This document shows positions 1 to 9,251 of a DNA stretch of 64,000 bases, in pieces. The stretch's first letter is position 1. Each line of letters starts with the position of its first letter. The notes below the pieces were generated by a model, which saw nothing but the letters and a program-made list of their open reading frames with translations, made no database searches and had not been told where the DNA came from. The DNA comes from BS750m-G57 sp964607575 (GTDB lineage: Bacteria; Planctomycetota; Phycisphaerae; SM23-33), in the NCBI GenBank assembly GCA_964607575.1, contig CAZSLS010000003.1, forward strand, positions 37,021 through 101,020, written 5' to 3'. A program made the position numbers and the translations under genes.

Positions 1-582
1 GACGCGATGTCGCTGCGGGTCGCCCCGGGCGAGTTCGTAGCCGTCCAGGGCCAGAGCGGGTGCGGTAAGAGTACGCTTCTGCTGGCCGCCGGCGGACTGC
101 TCCGCCCCGACAGCGGGCAGGTACTCGTCGCGGGAGACGACCCGTACGAACTTTCTTCCGAGGCCCGCGCCGACTTCCGTGCGACGCATATCGGGTTTGT
201 CTTTCAGCAGTTTCACCTGGTACCGTACCTCGACGTACTCGACAACGTTCTGGCGCCGTCCATGGCTCATAATTCGCCCGATGCCCGATCGCATGCCACG
301 GAGTTGATCGAGCATTTTGGCCTGACCGATCGGATCGGTCACTTGCCCGGCGAGTTGAGTACCGGAGAGCGTCAGCGGACAGCCCTTGCAAGGGCGCTGC
401 TGAACCGCCCCAGGCTCCTACTGGCCGACGAACCAACGGGAAATCTCGATGCTGACAGCGGGGAGGTCGTGCTGAGCTACATAAGGGAATTTGCCACCGC
501 CGACGGGGCGGTGCTGATGGTTACTCACGATTCTGAGGCGGCCGGAAAGGCCGACCGCGTAATCGAACTTGCGAAGGCATGA
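1..582 (+). CDS. ABC transporter ATP-binding protein, LolD/MacB type (5' truncated)
   Basis: This is the ATPase subunit of an ABC transporter of the LolD/MacB (lipoprotein release or efflux) type. The frame is open from the first base and the N-terminal strand expected before the first visible Met is missing, so the gene starts upstream of the window. About 191 residues follow the first Met against roughly 220-230 in the family. Visible motifs are Walker A (GQSGCGKST), the Q-loop (FVFQQFHL), the signature LSTGERQ (T in place of the usual G), Walker B with LLLADEPTGNLD, and the H-loop (MVTHD). Its stop overlaps an upstream ATG of the next gene (ATGA at 579-582), so the two are probably co-transcribed. 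The matching permease is not in the window, so the substrate is unknown. Confidence 0.9.
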   Translation, partial: DAMSLRVAPGEFVAVQGQSGCGKSTLLLAAGGLLRPDSGQVLVAGDDPYELSSEARADFRATHIGFVFQQFHLVPYLDVLDNVLAPSMAHNSPDARSHATELIEHFGLTDRIGHLPGELSTGERQRTALARALLNRPRLLLADEPTGNLDADSGEVVLSYIREFATADGAVLMVTHDSEAAGKADRVIELAKA

Positions 583-596
583 GGAAAGGACAGGCA

Positions 597-1523
597 ATGA
601 AATGGTTTGGGCATATTGTGATTGTTGTTGCTGTGGTTGCGTCTTGTTTGGTGGGGTGCGGTAAGGAAGACCCCGAGGACAAACCGCTGGTGTTCTACGT
701 TGGCGGTACGATGCAGCCGGCGATGGTGGAACTGGCTGAGGTGTACGAGAAGAAGACCGGGCAGAAGATCGAAATCGACAAGTCCGGTTCTGGCGTGCTG
801 CTGAATCGCATTCGCCTGGACAAGGCCGCCGACGTCTTCATCTGCCACGACCCCTTCATGGACGAATTGATGGAGGGCAAGAAGGGCAAATTCGGCGTCG
901 ATGCCTGGTTGGTCTCGCAGATTACGCCGGTTATCGTTGTCCAGCCGAACAATCCGCACAAGATCAAGGGTCTGGCCGATCTGGTTGGCAAGGACATTAA
1001 GGTCGCCGTCACCGACCTGGAGTATTCCACGTGCGGGCATATGCTGGCGACGATGTTCGGCAAGGCCGGCGTCGAGATCGTCCAGGAAGACAAGCGGGTG
1101 TTCCTGAGAAAGGACGGGGTCGAGAAAGACATTGTAACCTATCGCTCCGGCAGCAGGACCGCCGACACGGTGAAGAATCGCAAGTTCGACGCGGCGATCG
1201 TCTGGAACGCCGTGGCGCATCTGCGCGGCGATGCGGTGGAAGTGGTCTCGATTGGCAAGGATCTGCCTGTTGTCGGCGTGGACACCATCACCAGCGCAAC
1301 CGAGAAGGTCAGAGATATCGGACGTATTGGCGTGACGATGATTACGCTGAATTGCTCCAAGAAGCCCGAGGCCGCACGCAAGTTCGCCGAATTCATAGCC
1401 TCTGACGAAACACAAGAGACATTTAAGAAATTCGGCTTCACGGATATTGGCGGCGCCGTCAAGATGTACGAGAATGGAAAGAAAGTCGCCCCGCAGGCAG
1501 CGCCAGCTACCAGGCCTGAGTAA
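597..1523 (+). CDS. ModA-like extracellular solute-binding lipoprotein (copy 1)
   Basis: This is a type II periplasmic binding protein of the molybdate/tungstate family, anchored as a lipoprotein. The N-terminus has a hydrophobic stretch followed by a lipobox-like LVGCG. The binding-fold hallmarks are VFYVGGTMQPAM near the start, SGSGVLLNRI, ADVFICHD and the C-terminal FAEFIASDETQETFKKFGF helix. The ATG at 597 is preferred over 579 because GGAAAGGA lies six bases before it. It lies between an ATPase fragment and a second paralogue, upstream of a permease and ATPase. Molybdate, tungstate or another oxyanion is the likely ligand, but ligand residues cannot be confirmed by eye. Confidence 0.85.
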   Translation: MKWFGHIVIVVAVVASCLVGCGKEDPEDKPLVFYVGGTMQPAMVELAEVYEKKTGQKIEIDKSGSGVLLNRIRLDKAADVFICHDPFMDELMEGKKGKFGVDAWLVSQITPVIVVQPNNPHKIKGLADLVGKDIKVAVTDLEYSTCGHMLATMFGKAGVEIVQEDKRVFLRKDGVEKDIVTYRSGSRTADTVKNRKFDAAIVWNAVAHLRGDAVEVVSIGKDLPVVGVDTITSATEKVRDIGRIGVTMITLNCSKKPEAARKFAEFIASDETQETFKKFGFTDIGGAVKMYENGKKVAPQAAPATRPE

Positions 1524-1535
1524 AGGATCGAACTT

Positions 1536-2318
1536 GTGAAACGCAGAATCGCGATACTGTTGATTGTGGCCCTGGCAGCGGTTGTATTGCCCTGCGTATC
1601 GGGCTGCCGGCGCGATGAGTCGGCAGGCAAGGCGGTCAAGCTCTACGCCGGCGCCGGTATGCGGAAGGGCGTTGACGAACTGATCAAGGCCTTCAGCGAG
1701 CAGTCCGGCGTCCGGATCGACGTGGAGTATGGCGGCAGCGGTCCGATGATGAGCCGCGCCAAGATCGCCGGGGACGGCGACCTGTTCATGCCCGGCGACG
1801 TCGGTTGGGTCGACCAACTGCACGCCAGTGCGGGGATCGTTGAAGACAAGAAGCTCGTTGCGTACTTCGTGCCCGTTATTATCGTACGCAAAGGGAATCC
1901 CGAGAAGATACTCAAACTCGAGGACTTCTTCCGCCCGGGATTGACGATTGCCCTGGGCAACGAGTACTGCCAGGTCGGAAAGGCCAGCAAAAAGATACTC
2001 GAGAAGAACGGTCTGGATATCAAGGACATCGAACCCAAACGCCTGATGCGGTCCAAGACGGTAAATGAACTGGGTCTGTTCGTGAAGACCAGGCGAGCCG
2101 ATGCGGCGATTGTCTGGGACGCAATAGCGATCAACAATTCAGACGCGTTGGATATGATCGAGATTCCGCTGGAACGGAATCGGATATCCCAGGTTGTTGT
2201 CGGAATGCTGAGCACCGGTCGCCACAAAGACGATGCCCGTAAATTCGTGGACTTCATAGTCGGCGACGCCGGGCAGGAGATATTGAAGCAGCACGGATAC
2301 CGCACCAGCAAACCCTAG
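1536..2318 (+). CDS. ModA-like extracellular solute-binding lipoprotein (copy 2)
   Basis: This second ModA-family binding protein has 260 residues and a lipoprotein signal ending at VSGCRR. It shares its plan with the preceding gene: VKLYAGAGMRKGVDELI, GGSGPMMSRAKI, GDLFMPGDVGWV, RADAAIVWDAI and a terminal FVDFIVGDAGQEILKQHGY. Translation begins at a GTG, with AAGGA 9-10 bases upstream and only 12 bases after the previous stop. The two copies are clearly diverged, so they may bind different oxyanions or serve one permease with different affinities. Confidence 0.85.
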   Translation: MKRRIAILLIVALAAVVLPCVSGCRRDESAGKAVKLYAGAGMRKGVDELIKAFSEQSGVRIDVEYGGSGPMMSRAKIAGDGDLFMPGDVGWVDQLHASAGIVEDKKLVAYFVPVIIVRKGNPEKILKLEDFFRPGLTIALGNEYCQVGKASKKILEKNGLDIKDIEPKRLMRSKTVNELGLFVKTRRADAAIVWDAIAINNSDALDMIEIPLERNRISQVVVGMLSTGRHKDDARKFVDFIVGDAGQEILKQHGYRTSKP

Positions 2319-2346
2319 CCGTTATGGCTGAGGCAAGGAACAGAGA

Positions 2347-3195
2347 TTGAAGGCAGGCCCAAAGACAACCCCCGAATTCCCCCCTCTGGCTGGGCGGCGC
2401 ACCAGCGCGCTGAGTGTCATATCACTGTCTTTTCTGTCACTGTTCGTGGTAATCGTTCTGGGGTTGATCGCCACCGGTCTGCGATACGAGTACCTCTCGT
2501 TCGAGACATTCAGAGAGATCATCCTGCGACCGGACGTCCTGGCCGCGATACAGTTGAGCATTATCAGTTCACTGATTACGCTCGTGCTGGTAGTGATATT
2601 CGCCGTACCGATCGGTTACGCCCTGAGCCGTTACCGTTTCCCCGGTCATGCGATTGTTGATACCATTACCGACATCCCCATCCTCCTGCCGCCCGTGGTG
2701 ATAGGCCTCCTTCTCTTGATATTCTTCGCCTATCAACCGGGCAAGCAGATCGAGGACACGATCGAATGGTTGACCGGGTCGACGATGCATTCGTTGATCG
2801 GAATCGTGTTGTGTCAGTTTCTGGTGTCGATCTCGTACGCCATCAGGTCCGCCAAGGCCGCCTTCGATTCGGTCGACAGACGCTTGGAGCAGGTCGCGAT
2901 GTCGTTGGGCTGCACGGATTTCCAGGCATTTCATCGTGTGACGCTACCACTGGCGAGGAACGGTATTGTAGCCGGGTCGATCATGGCGTGGGCTCGTGCG
3001 GTAGGAGTTTTCGGTCCGCTGGTGGTTTTCGTAGGCACGTCCGTCAGTGTCCGCGTAATGCCAACCCTGATTTATCTCGAACTGAGCATTGGTAAGGAGG
3101 AAGTTGCGCTGGCGGTGGGTATAGTTATGGTCGCCATGGCATCGGTAGCCCTGGCGATAGTTCACTGGTTGGCGCCGGGAAGGAAGTGGCACTAA
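2347..3195 (+). CDS. ABC transporter permease, ModB/CysT-like
   Basis: This is an integral membrane permease with 282 residues and about six predicted membrane helices, such as VISLSFLSLFVVIVLGLIA near the N-terminus. It belongs to the binding-protein-dependent transport family used for molybdate, tungstate and sulfate. The EAA-like cytoplasmic loop is visible as EQVAMSLGCTDFQAFHRVTLPLARNGI. The predicted start is a TTG with AGGA six bases upstream. It completes a transporter with the preceding binding proteins and the following ATPase. Confidence 0.88.
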   Translation: MKAGPKTTPEFPPLAGRRTSALSVISLSFLSLFVVIVLGLIATGLRYEYLSFETFREIILRPDVLAAIQLSIISSLITLVLVVIFAVPIGYALSRYRFPGHAIVDTITDIPILLPPVVIGLLLLIFFAYQPGKQIEDTIEWLTGSTMHSLIGIVLCQFLVSISYAIRSAKAAFDSVDRRLEQVAMSLGCTDFQAFHRVTLPLARNGIVAGSIMAWARAVGVFGPLVVFVGTSVSVRVMPTLIYLELSIGKEEVALAVGIVMVAMASVALAIVHWLAPGRKWH

Positions 3196-3197
3196 GA

Positions 3198-3920
3198 ATG
3201 CTTGAAGTGCAGAATCTCGGATTTCGCGTTGGCAGTTTTGCACTGTGCAACGTCTGTCTGCACGTGAAGCCCCGTGAGTACTTCGTACTCATGGGCGCAA
3301 CCGGTTCGGGCAAGAGCTTGCTGATAAAGTCGATCTGCGGGCTGGCGCGTGCTGCGGCAGGGCGGATAACGATTGCTGGACGCGATGTAACCGATCTGCC
3401 CCCACGCCTGCGGGGCGTGGGCTACGTGCCCCAGGACTCCTGCCTCATGCCCCACTTGAGCGTTCTGCGGAATGTCACCTTTGCGCTGGAAGTAGCGGGG
3501 CAGTCGAAGAAGAACGCGACCGGGGAAATCGGGTCGATTGTGGAATCTCTCGGTATCGCCGGTCTGTTGAACCGTTCGACAGTGAATCTCAGCGGTGGCG
3601 AGAGGCAGAAAGTTGCGCTGGCAAGGGCGCTGGCGAGCAAACCGAAGCTTCTTCTGCTCGATGAGCCCGTAAGTGCGCTGGACGAACCCACACGCCGCGA
3701 AATCTGCACCGTGCTCCGCAGGGTGCAAAGAGAATTCGGCGTGGCGACGATCCACGTATGTCACAGCCGCACCGAAGCCGCTGCCGTCCATGACCGCGTG
3801 GGGGTGATGTCGCAAGGGAGGCTCGTCCAGAGCGGTACGCTGGACGAGTTGACTGACGATCCCGCCGACGATGCCGTACGGAGGTTGCTTTGCCCGCCTG
3901 ACGATAAAACGATACAATAG
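3198..3920 (+). CDS. ABC transporter ATP-binding protein, ModC-like
   Basis: This is the ATPase partner of the preceding permease. It carries Walker A GATGSGKS, the Q-loop GYVPQD, signature LSGGERQKVALARAL, Walker B LLLLDEPVSALDEPTRRE and H-loop VCHSRTEA. There is no C-terminal MOP/TOBE anion-sensing domain, so the protein is about 240 residues against roughly 350 for full ModC. A GTG at 3186 would add four residues, but it abuts the AGGAAG sequence. The ATG at 3198, three bases after the permease stop, is the better start. The close spacing indicates translational coupling. Confidence 0.88.
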   Translation: MLEVQNLGFRVGSFALCNVCLHVKPREYFVLMGATGSGKSLLIKSICGLARAAAGRITIAGRDVTDLPPRLRGVGYVPQDSCLMPHLSVLRNVTFALEVAGQSKKNATGEIGSIVESLGIAGLLNRSTVNLSGGERQKVALARALASKPKLLLLDEPVSALDEPTRREICTVLRRVQREFGVATIHVCHSRTEAAAVHDRVGVMSQGRLVQSGTLDELTDDPADDAVRRLLCPPDDKTIQ

Positions 3921-3942
3921 ATACTAACCCGGAGCTTAACGC

Positions 3943-6900
3943 ATGCCAAAAAGATCTCAAACGTATGTTTCGTATATCATCTGCCTGACGGTCCTGGCGA
4001 TGGCGACCGCGCCCGCCAGCGGGGGCGACTGGCCTCAGCAGAGGTACAACAACGCCAAAACCGCCGTCGTCCCCAAGGCGCCGCCGAGCGATTTGAAGCT
4101 GATGTGGGTCCGTCAACTCGCAACGCCGAAATCCGCCTGGCCGCCCAGCCAGGATCGCCTGCAGTTCGACACGTCCTACCACCCGATCGTCGCGGGCAAG
4201 CTCATGTTTGTCGGATCGATGATCACCGACAGCGTCACCGCATTCGATACGCGGACCGGGGCGGTCAAATGGCGGTTCTACACCTCCGGACCGGTGCGGT
4301 TTGCGCCGATGGCTTACAAGGGCAAGTTATACGTTACATCCGATGACGGATACCTCTACTGCCTGGGCGCCGCCGACGGCAAGTTGAACTGGAAGTTCCG
4401 CGGCGGTCCGGGCGATCGCAGGGTTATCGGAAACGATCGCCTGACGGGTATGTGGCCCGCGCGGGGCAGCGCGATGGTCTTCGAGGGCAAGGTCTACTTC
4501 GGTGCGGGGATCTGGCCGTTCATGGGTACGTTCGTACACTGCCTCGATGCCGAAACGGGCAAGGTCATATGGACAAAGAGCGGTACGGAGTGGAAGAGCC
4601 TGCCACACGGCGGGGCGACCTCGTTTTCATCGCTTGCGCCGCAGGGGTATCTGGCGATCTCGGAAGATTGGCTTTATGTTCCGTGCGGTCGGGCCGTACC
4701 GGCGGTGTTCGAGCGAAAGACCGGGAAGCTCGTCTATTTCCACCAGTCCTCCGGTAAGAAAGGGGGCGGGTGCTACGTGACGATCTTCGGTAATTACTTC
4801 TGGGTTCCGGGTTTCATTTCTAAGAAGAAACACAAGAACGGTAAGAAAGACGGAAAAGGCATGCTGGGCGCCCCGCGCGACGGCGTGTTTGCCCAAGAGG
4901 CTGTGTACCGCGCCTCGGAGAACAGGCTCTGGGTCCTCGATACCGAACCGGAAAAAATCACCCGCTACGCCATCGAGTATGGAAGGAAGAAGAGAATAAC
5001 CGAGCTGATCTTGAAACCGAAGCACATCATTCTGCTCAAGCCCGCGATCGCGAAGGTGTTCTTCAAAGCGGGCGATTTCCTCTACGGATCGGCGAACGAT
5101 CAGACGGTGGTGGCGATAGACGTCTCGAAGAACGACAAACCGAAGATCACATGGCAGGGCAAGGTCGACGGGGAAGTGTGGACCATGATCACCGGCGACG
5201 ACAAGGTCTTCGCCGTCACGCTGTCGGGCAGTATCTACTGTTTCGGCGCGGGGACCGACAAGCCGCTGAAATACGAGCTGGAAGCTCCCGCGGAGACGAA
5301 AGAAAACGCAAAATGGGCCTCGGGCGTCAAGAAGGCGATAGAGGCCGCAGCTACCGATGAGGGCTACTGCGTGCAGTTGGGGCTCGCCGGCGGCGGGATG
5401 GTTGACGAACTCGTCAGGCAGTCGAAGTTCCACATCGCGGTCGTCGACAGTGACGCCGCCAAGATCGATTCGCTGCGTCGCAGAATGGATGCCGCGGGCC
5501 TGTATGGGCGGAGGGTTGTAGCATTCGTCGGCGACCCGGCGACGTTCGAGTTTCCCCAGTACCTCGCGAATCTGATTATCTCGCCGTCGGCCAAACTGGC
5601 GGGCGCCTGCAAAGAGGGCAGCCGACCGGCAGCGACGCTTCGCCCGTACGGCGGGGTGATCTGCATCGCCGACGGTGGAGATATGAAAGTCGTGCTGAAT
5701 CGCCGGGGCGCATTACCCGGAAGCGGGACCTGGACTCACCAGTACGGCGATTCGGCCAGGACCGTGCTGTCGAAAGACCGCGCAGTGAAGCTGCCGCTGG
5801 GGCTCCTGTGGTTCGGCGGTCCGTCGAACGATGCGATCCTTCCGCGACATGGACACGGACCCTCGCCGCAGGTGGTTGGCGGAAGGTTGTTCATCGAGGG
5901 ACGCCACATGATGCGGGCGGTGGACGTGTATACCGGGCGGCTTCTCTGGCAGCGAGAGATCGATGATCTCGGACGTTTTTACGATAACACCCTGCACCAT
6001 CCCGGCGCCGGTCAGATTGGCAGCAACTACGTTTCGCTGGCTGACGGTATATACGTCATGACGCCCAAATCCTGCCAGGTGCTCGATCCGGTCGACGGGA
6101 AAACCCTGCGCACGCTTACCCTGCCCAACCAGGACGGTTCCAAGGCCAAGTGGGGCTGGATGACGGTCTGGGACGATCTGCTGCTGGCCGCGGCCAAACC
6201 GATCCACGTCCAGGCGCCCAAACTGAAACGAGGCGAGAAGTATCCGAAAGTCGTGCTCGGGAAGGCCTTCGAAAATATCCTCGGCGTGGAAATCAACGCG
6301 ACCTACGCGTCGGCTTCCAAGAAACTGGTCGTGATGGACCGCAAGAGCGGAAAGGTGCTCTGGTCGCGCGACGCGGTGTCTAACTTCCGCCACAACGCCA
6401 TTGTACTCGCCGGCGACAAAGTGTTCTGCATCGATGCAATGAGTCGCGGAAAACTCGGATGGATCAAGCGCCGCGGGCTCAAACTCGAGCGACCGGCCAC
6501 ACTGTACGCCCTCGACGCGCGAACGGGCAAGGTCATCTGGAAGACCGATGAAGATGTATTCGGCACGTGGTTGGCGTATTCGGCGGAGCATGACGTGCTG
6601 GTGCAATGCGGCAGCGCATACCGCGACCGTGCGTTTGACGATGTCGGTAAGGGGATAACGGTCTACCGGGCCAAGAGCGGAAAGGTGGTATGGACGGACC
6701 TGAAGATATCCTACGGCGGTCCGCTGATCCTCTACCACGATCGGCTTATCACAAACGGTTCCCGCGGATACGGTCTGGAGTTGATGACCGGCAGGAAGAC
6801 GGGCTGGAAATGGTCGCGAACGTACGGTTGCAATACCGCCATCGCCTCGGAGAACCTGCTCACGTTCCGCTCGGGTGCGGCGGGATACTACGACCTTACG

Positions 6901-7677
6901 AACGAAAGCGGTACGGGCAATTTCGGCGGGTTCAAGTCGAGTTGCACCGCTAATTTGATAGTGGCAGACGGCGTACTCAACGCGCCGGACTACACGCGCA
7001 CGTGTACGTGCAGCTACCAGAACCAGAGTTCCCTCGCGCTGGTCCACATGCCGGAAGTTGAAACGTGGACCTACGCGAGTGTGTTCAAGCCCGGTAGCAA
7101 TATTGGCCTGAACTTCGGGGCGCCCGGAAACCGCCTGACCGGCGATGGAACGTTCTGGAAGAATGTGTCGGCGAGAGGTTTCAGGAAACCCAAACCGCCG
7201 GCGAAACCCAAGCCGACAACGAAGCCCGTGGAACCCACGGTCCTCTTCGAGCCTCCCGTCGGCGTAAAGATCAAGGGTAAGAAGCCGGAAAAGGATGAAA
7301 AGGAAGAAAAGGAAGAGTGCTTCAACCACCACTCTTCGGTCTTCACCGGCTCGCCCCACGCCTGGGTGGGTGCATCGGGACTCGTCGGAGCAGCGAGTAT
7401 TATCATAGACACCGACATCTCGCCCGTTGCGGTGCGTTTGTACTTTGCAGAGCCCGACGCCTCAACCAAACCCGGCGGGAGAGTTTTTACCGTGTCGATT
7501 GACGGTAAGGAAGTGTTGAAAGACTTCGACATCGTAGCCGCCGCCGGCGGGCCGAAAAAAGTGATCGCAAAAGAGTTTAAATATTCAAAAACCGACAAGC
7601 CGATCGAAATAACACTCAAAGCCGCGTCGGGTAAAACGCTGCTGTGCGGTGTTGAACTGCTGGTCGAGAAAAAGTAG
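3943..7677 (+). CDS. Secreted PQQ-type beta-propeller protein with a methyltransferase-like insert and C-terminal malectin-like domain
   Basis: This 1244-residue exported protein begins with a signal peptide (YIICLTVLAMATAPASGG). Most of it consists of beta-propeller repeats of the type TGKVIWT, DARTGKVIWKT and KSGKVVWTD, in two blocks. Between them, at about residues 470-545, lies a Rossmann-like segment (QLGLAGGGMVDELV, then VVDSDAAKIDSLRRRMDAAG) resembling a SAM-methyltransferase core. A conserved cysteine cluster (TRTCTCSYQNQSSLA) follows the second propeller. A Pro/Lys-rich linker leads to residues 1130-1244, which look malectin-like (VRLYFAEPD, GGRVFTVSIDGKEVLKDFDI). Enzymatic activity is unknown. 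Carbohydrate or envelope binding is plausible from the malectin fold. Confidence 0.85.
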   Translation: MPKRSQTYVSYIICLTVLAMATAPASGGDWPQQRYNNAKTAVVPKAPPSDLKLMWVRQLATPKSAWPPSQDRLQFDTSYHPIVAGKLMFVGSMITDSVTAFDTRTGAVKWRFYTSGPVRFAPMAYKGKLYVTSDDGYLYCLGAADGKLNWKFRGGPGDRRVIGNDRLTGMWPARGSAMVFEGKVYFGAGIWPFMGTFVHCLDAETGKVIWTKSGTEWKSLPHGGATSFSSLAPQGYLAISEDWLYVPCGRAVPAVFERKTGKLVYFHQSSGKKGGGCYVTIFGNYFWVPGFISKKKHKNGKKDGKGMLGAPRDGVFAQEAVYRASENRLWVLDTEPEKITRYAIEYGRKKRITELILKPKHIILLKPAIAKVFFKAGDFLYGSANDQTVVAIDVSKNDKPKITWQGKVDGEVWTMITGDDKVFAVTLSGSIYCFGAGTDKPLKYELEAPAETKENAKWASGVKKAIEAAATDEGYCVQLGLAGGGMVDELVRQSKFHIAVVDSDAAKIDSLRRRMDAAGLYGRRVVAFVGDPATFEFPQYLANLIISPSAKLAGACKEGSRPAATLRPYGGVICIADGGDMKVVLNRRGALPGSGTWTHQYGDSARTVLSKDRAVKLPLGLLWFGGPSNDAILPRHGHGPSPQVVGGRLFIEGRHMMRAVDVYTGRLLWQREIDDLGRFYDNTLHHPGAGQIGSNYVSLADGIYVMTPKSCQVLDPVDGKTLRTLTLPNQDGSKAKWGWMTVWDDLLLAAAKPIHVQAPKLKRGEKYPKVVLGKAFENILGVEINATYASASKKLVVMDRKSGKVLWSRDAVSNFRHNAIVLAGDKVFCIDAMSRGKLGWIKRRGLKLERPATLYALDARTGKVIWKTDEDVFGTWLAYSAEHDVLVQCGSAYRDRAFDDVGKGITVYRAKSGKVVWTDLKISYGGPLILYHDRLITNGSRGYGLELMTGRKTGWKWSRTYGCNTAIASENLLTFRSGAAGYYDLTNESGTGNFGGFKSSCTANLIVADGVLNAPDYTRTCTCSYQNQSSLALVHMPEVETWTYASVFKPGSNIGLNFGAPGNRLTGDGTFWKNVSARGFRKPKPPAKPKPTTKPVEPTVLFEPPVGVKIKGKKPEKDEKEEKEECFNHHSSVFTGSPHAWVGASGLVGAASIIIDTDISPVAVRLYFAEPDASTKPGGRVFTVSIDGKEVLKDFDIVAAAGGPKKVIAKEFKYSKTDKPIEITLKAASGKTLLCGVELLVEKK

Positions 7678-7700
7678 TTCAGGCCCGCGGGCAACCACGA

Positions 7701-9248
7701 ATGAGAGATAACATGACCAGACAAATTACACTGTCACTGATAGCCTGCGCGTGCGGAATCGCGGGGGTCGCTTCGCCCCTCCCCGCCGGCGACCAGCCCC
7801 AGTGGGGTCAAAAGCACACGCGAAACATGATCTCCGACGAGAAGGGCATCGCCGACAACTTCACCGGCGTCGAGAACGCCAAAGGCGTCAAGTGGACCGC
7901 CCGTCTGGGATCGATAACCTACGCCAGTCCGGTAGTGGCTGAGGGCAAGATACTGATCGGGACCAATAACCGCCATCCGCGCGACGATCGCCACCAGGGC
8001 GACCGCGGCGTGTTGATGTGCTTTAACGAAGCCGACGGGAAGTACCTCTGGCAACTGGTCGTGCCCAAGCTCAAATCCGTCAGGTACGGCGATTGGCATT
8101 ACTGCGGAATATCGTCGTCTCCGGTCGTGGCGGACTCCCGGGTATACGTCACGTCCAATCGGTGCGAGGTGCTCTGTCTCGATATCAACGGGCTGGCCGA
8201 TGGAAACGCCGGACCGTATCGCGACGAAGGGCAGCACATGGTCGCGCCCGGGAAAGAAGCCCTCAAGCCGCTGAAGACCGACGCCGACATCATCTGGCGG
8301 TTCGACATGAAGGCCGCTCCCGTCGGCGCTGTTCCCCACAATGCAACAAACTGCTCGATTCTCGTCGACGGCGATCTGCTGTACGTATCGACGGCCAACG
8401 GCGTGGACTGGAAGCACGTAAACGTAGCCAATCCCAGGGCGCCCAGCATCATCGTTCTCAACAAGAAGTCGGGCAAGCTGGTCGCTGTCGATAACGCCAA
8501 TATCGGCCCGGATATCTTCCACGGTCAGTGGTCGTCGGCGACGCTGGGCAAGGTGGGCAAGAAAAAGCAGATATTCTTCGGCGGCGGCGATGGTTTGTGC
8601 TACGGGTTCGAGGCCCTCGACCCCTCGCTGGACACCGGCGGGAATACGCTCAAGAAGCTCTGGAAATTCACCTGCGACACCACCGCCCGCAAGGTCGAAG
8701 GCGGGGCGAGCAGCTATCCCAAAGCGCCCGACAGCCCCACGGTTATCGTCTCCATGCCCGTGTTCTACAAGAATCGCGTGTATGTAGCCGCCGGGGGCGA
8801 CCCGTGGCACGGTAAGCGCCTCGGCGGGCTGTACTGCATCGACGCCACGAAGACCGGCGACATCACAAAATCCGGCCGCATATGGTCTTACATGGGCCTG
8901 GGGCAGTCAATTGCCACCGTTTCCATCAAGGATGGGCTGGTATACATCGCCAGCTACGGTGGGCTAATACACTGCCTCGACGCCGAAACCGGCAAGCTGT
9001 ATTGGAAGCACGATACCAGCGGGGAGATATACGGGTCCACGATGGTGGTTGACGGAAAGGTCTACGTCGGAACCGGTGTAAGGCGCAGAGGCGAACTGTG
9101 GATACTGGCGGCCGGGAAGAAGAAGAAGGTAATCAGGCAGATTCGCCTCGACGCGGTGATTCACTCGACACCGACAGTCGCCAACGGCAGGCTCTACGTC
9201 GCCACGGGCGAAACTCTCTACGTGGTGGAAGGCAAGAAGGGCAAGTAG
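7701..9248 (+). CDS. Secreted PQQ-type beta-propeller protein
   Basis: This 515-residue secreted protein starts with a signal peptide (ITLSLIACACGIAGVASPLPAG) and continues with PQQ-type propeller blades, for example LHCLDAETGKLYWKHDTSG, VVDGKVYVGTG and VANGRLYVATGETLYVVEGKK. It follows the larger propeller gene by 23 bases and is probably co-transcribed. The start is uncertain: ATG at 7701 or 7713, neither with a good ribosome binding site. The second gives a more typical signal peptide. The protein ends four bases from the convergent radical SAM gene. Function is unknown; a scaffold or quinoprotein-like role is possible. Confidence 0.85.
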   Translation: MRDNMTRQITLSLIACACGIAGVASPLPAGDQPQWGQKHTRNMISDEKGIADNFTGVENAKGVKWTARLGSITYASPVVAEGKILIGTNNRHPRDDRHQGDRGVLMCFNEADGKYLWQLVVPKLKSVRYGDWHYCGISSSPVVADSRVYVTSNRCEVLCLDINGLADGNAGPYRDEGQHMVAPGKEALKPLKTDADIIWRFDMKAAPVGAVPHNATNCSILVDGDLLYVSTANGVDWKHVNVANPRAPSIIVLNKKSGKLVAVDNANIGPDIFHGQWSSATLGKVGKKKQIFFGGGDGLCYGFEALDPSLDTGGNTLKKLWKFTCDTTARKVEGGASSYPKAPDSPTVIVSMPVFYKNRVYVAAGGDPWHGKRLGGLYCIDATKTGDITKSGRIWSYMGLGQSIATVSIKDGLVYIASYGGLIHCLDAETGKLYWKHDTSGEIYGSTMVVDGKVYVGTGVRRRGELWILAAGKKKKVIRQIRLDAVIHSTPTVANGRLYVATGETLYVVEGKKGK

Positions 9249-9251
9249 CGG

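Noticed and set aside
525..1823. Antisense open frame of 432 codons over the two ModA-like genes
   Set aside because: It spans two clearly real genes and the gap between them and has no coding signature.
5713..7359. Long antisense open frame of 548 codons on the minus strand
   Set aside because: It lies wholly inside the strongly supported propeller gene, its translation shows no family features, and long antisense frames are expected from the third-position GC bias.
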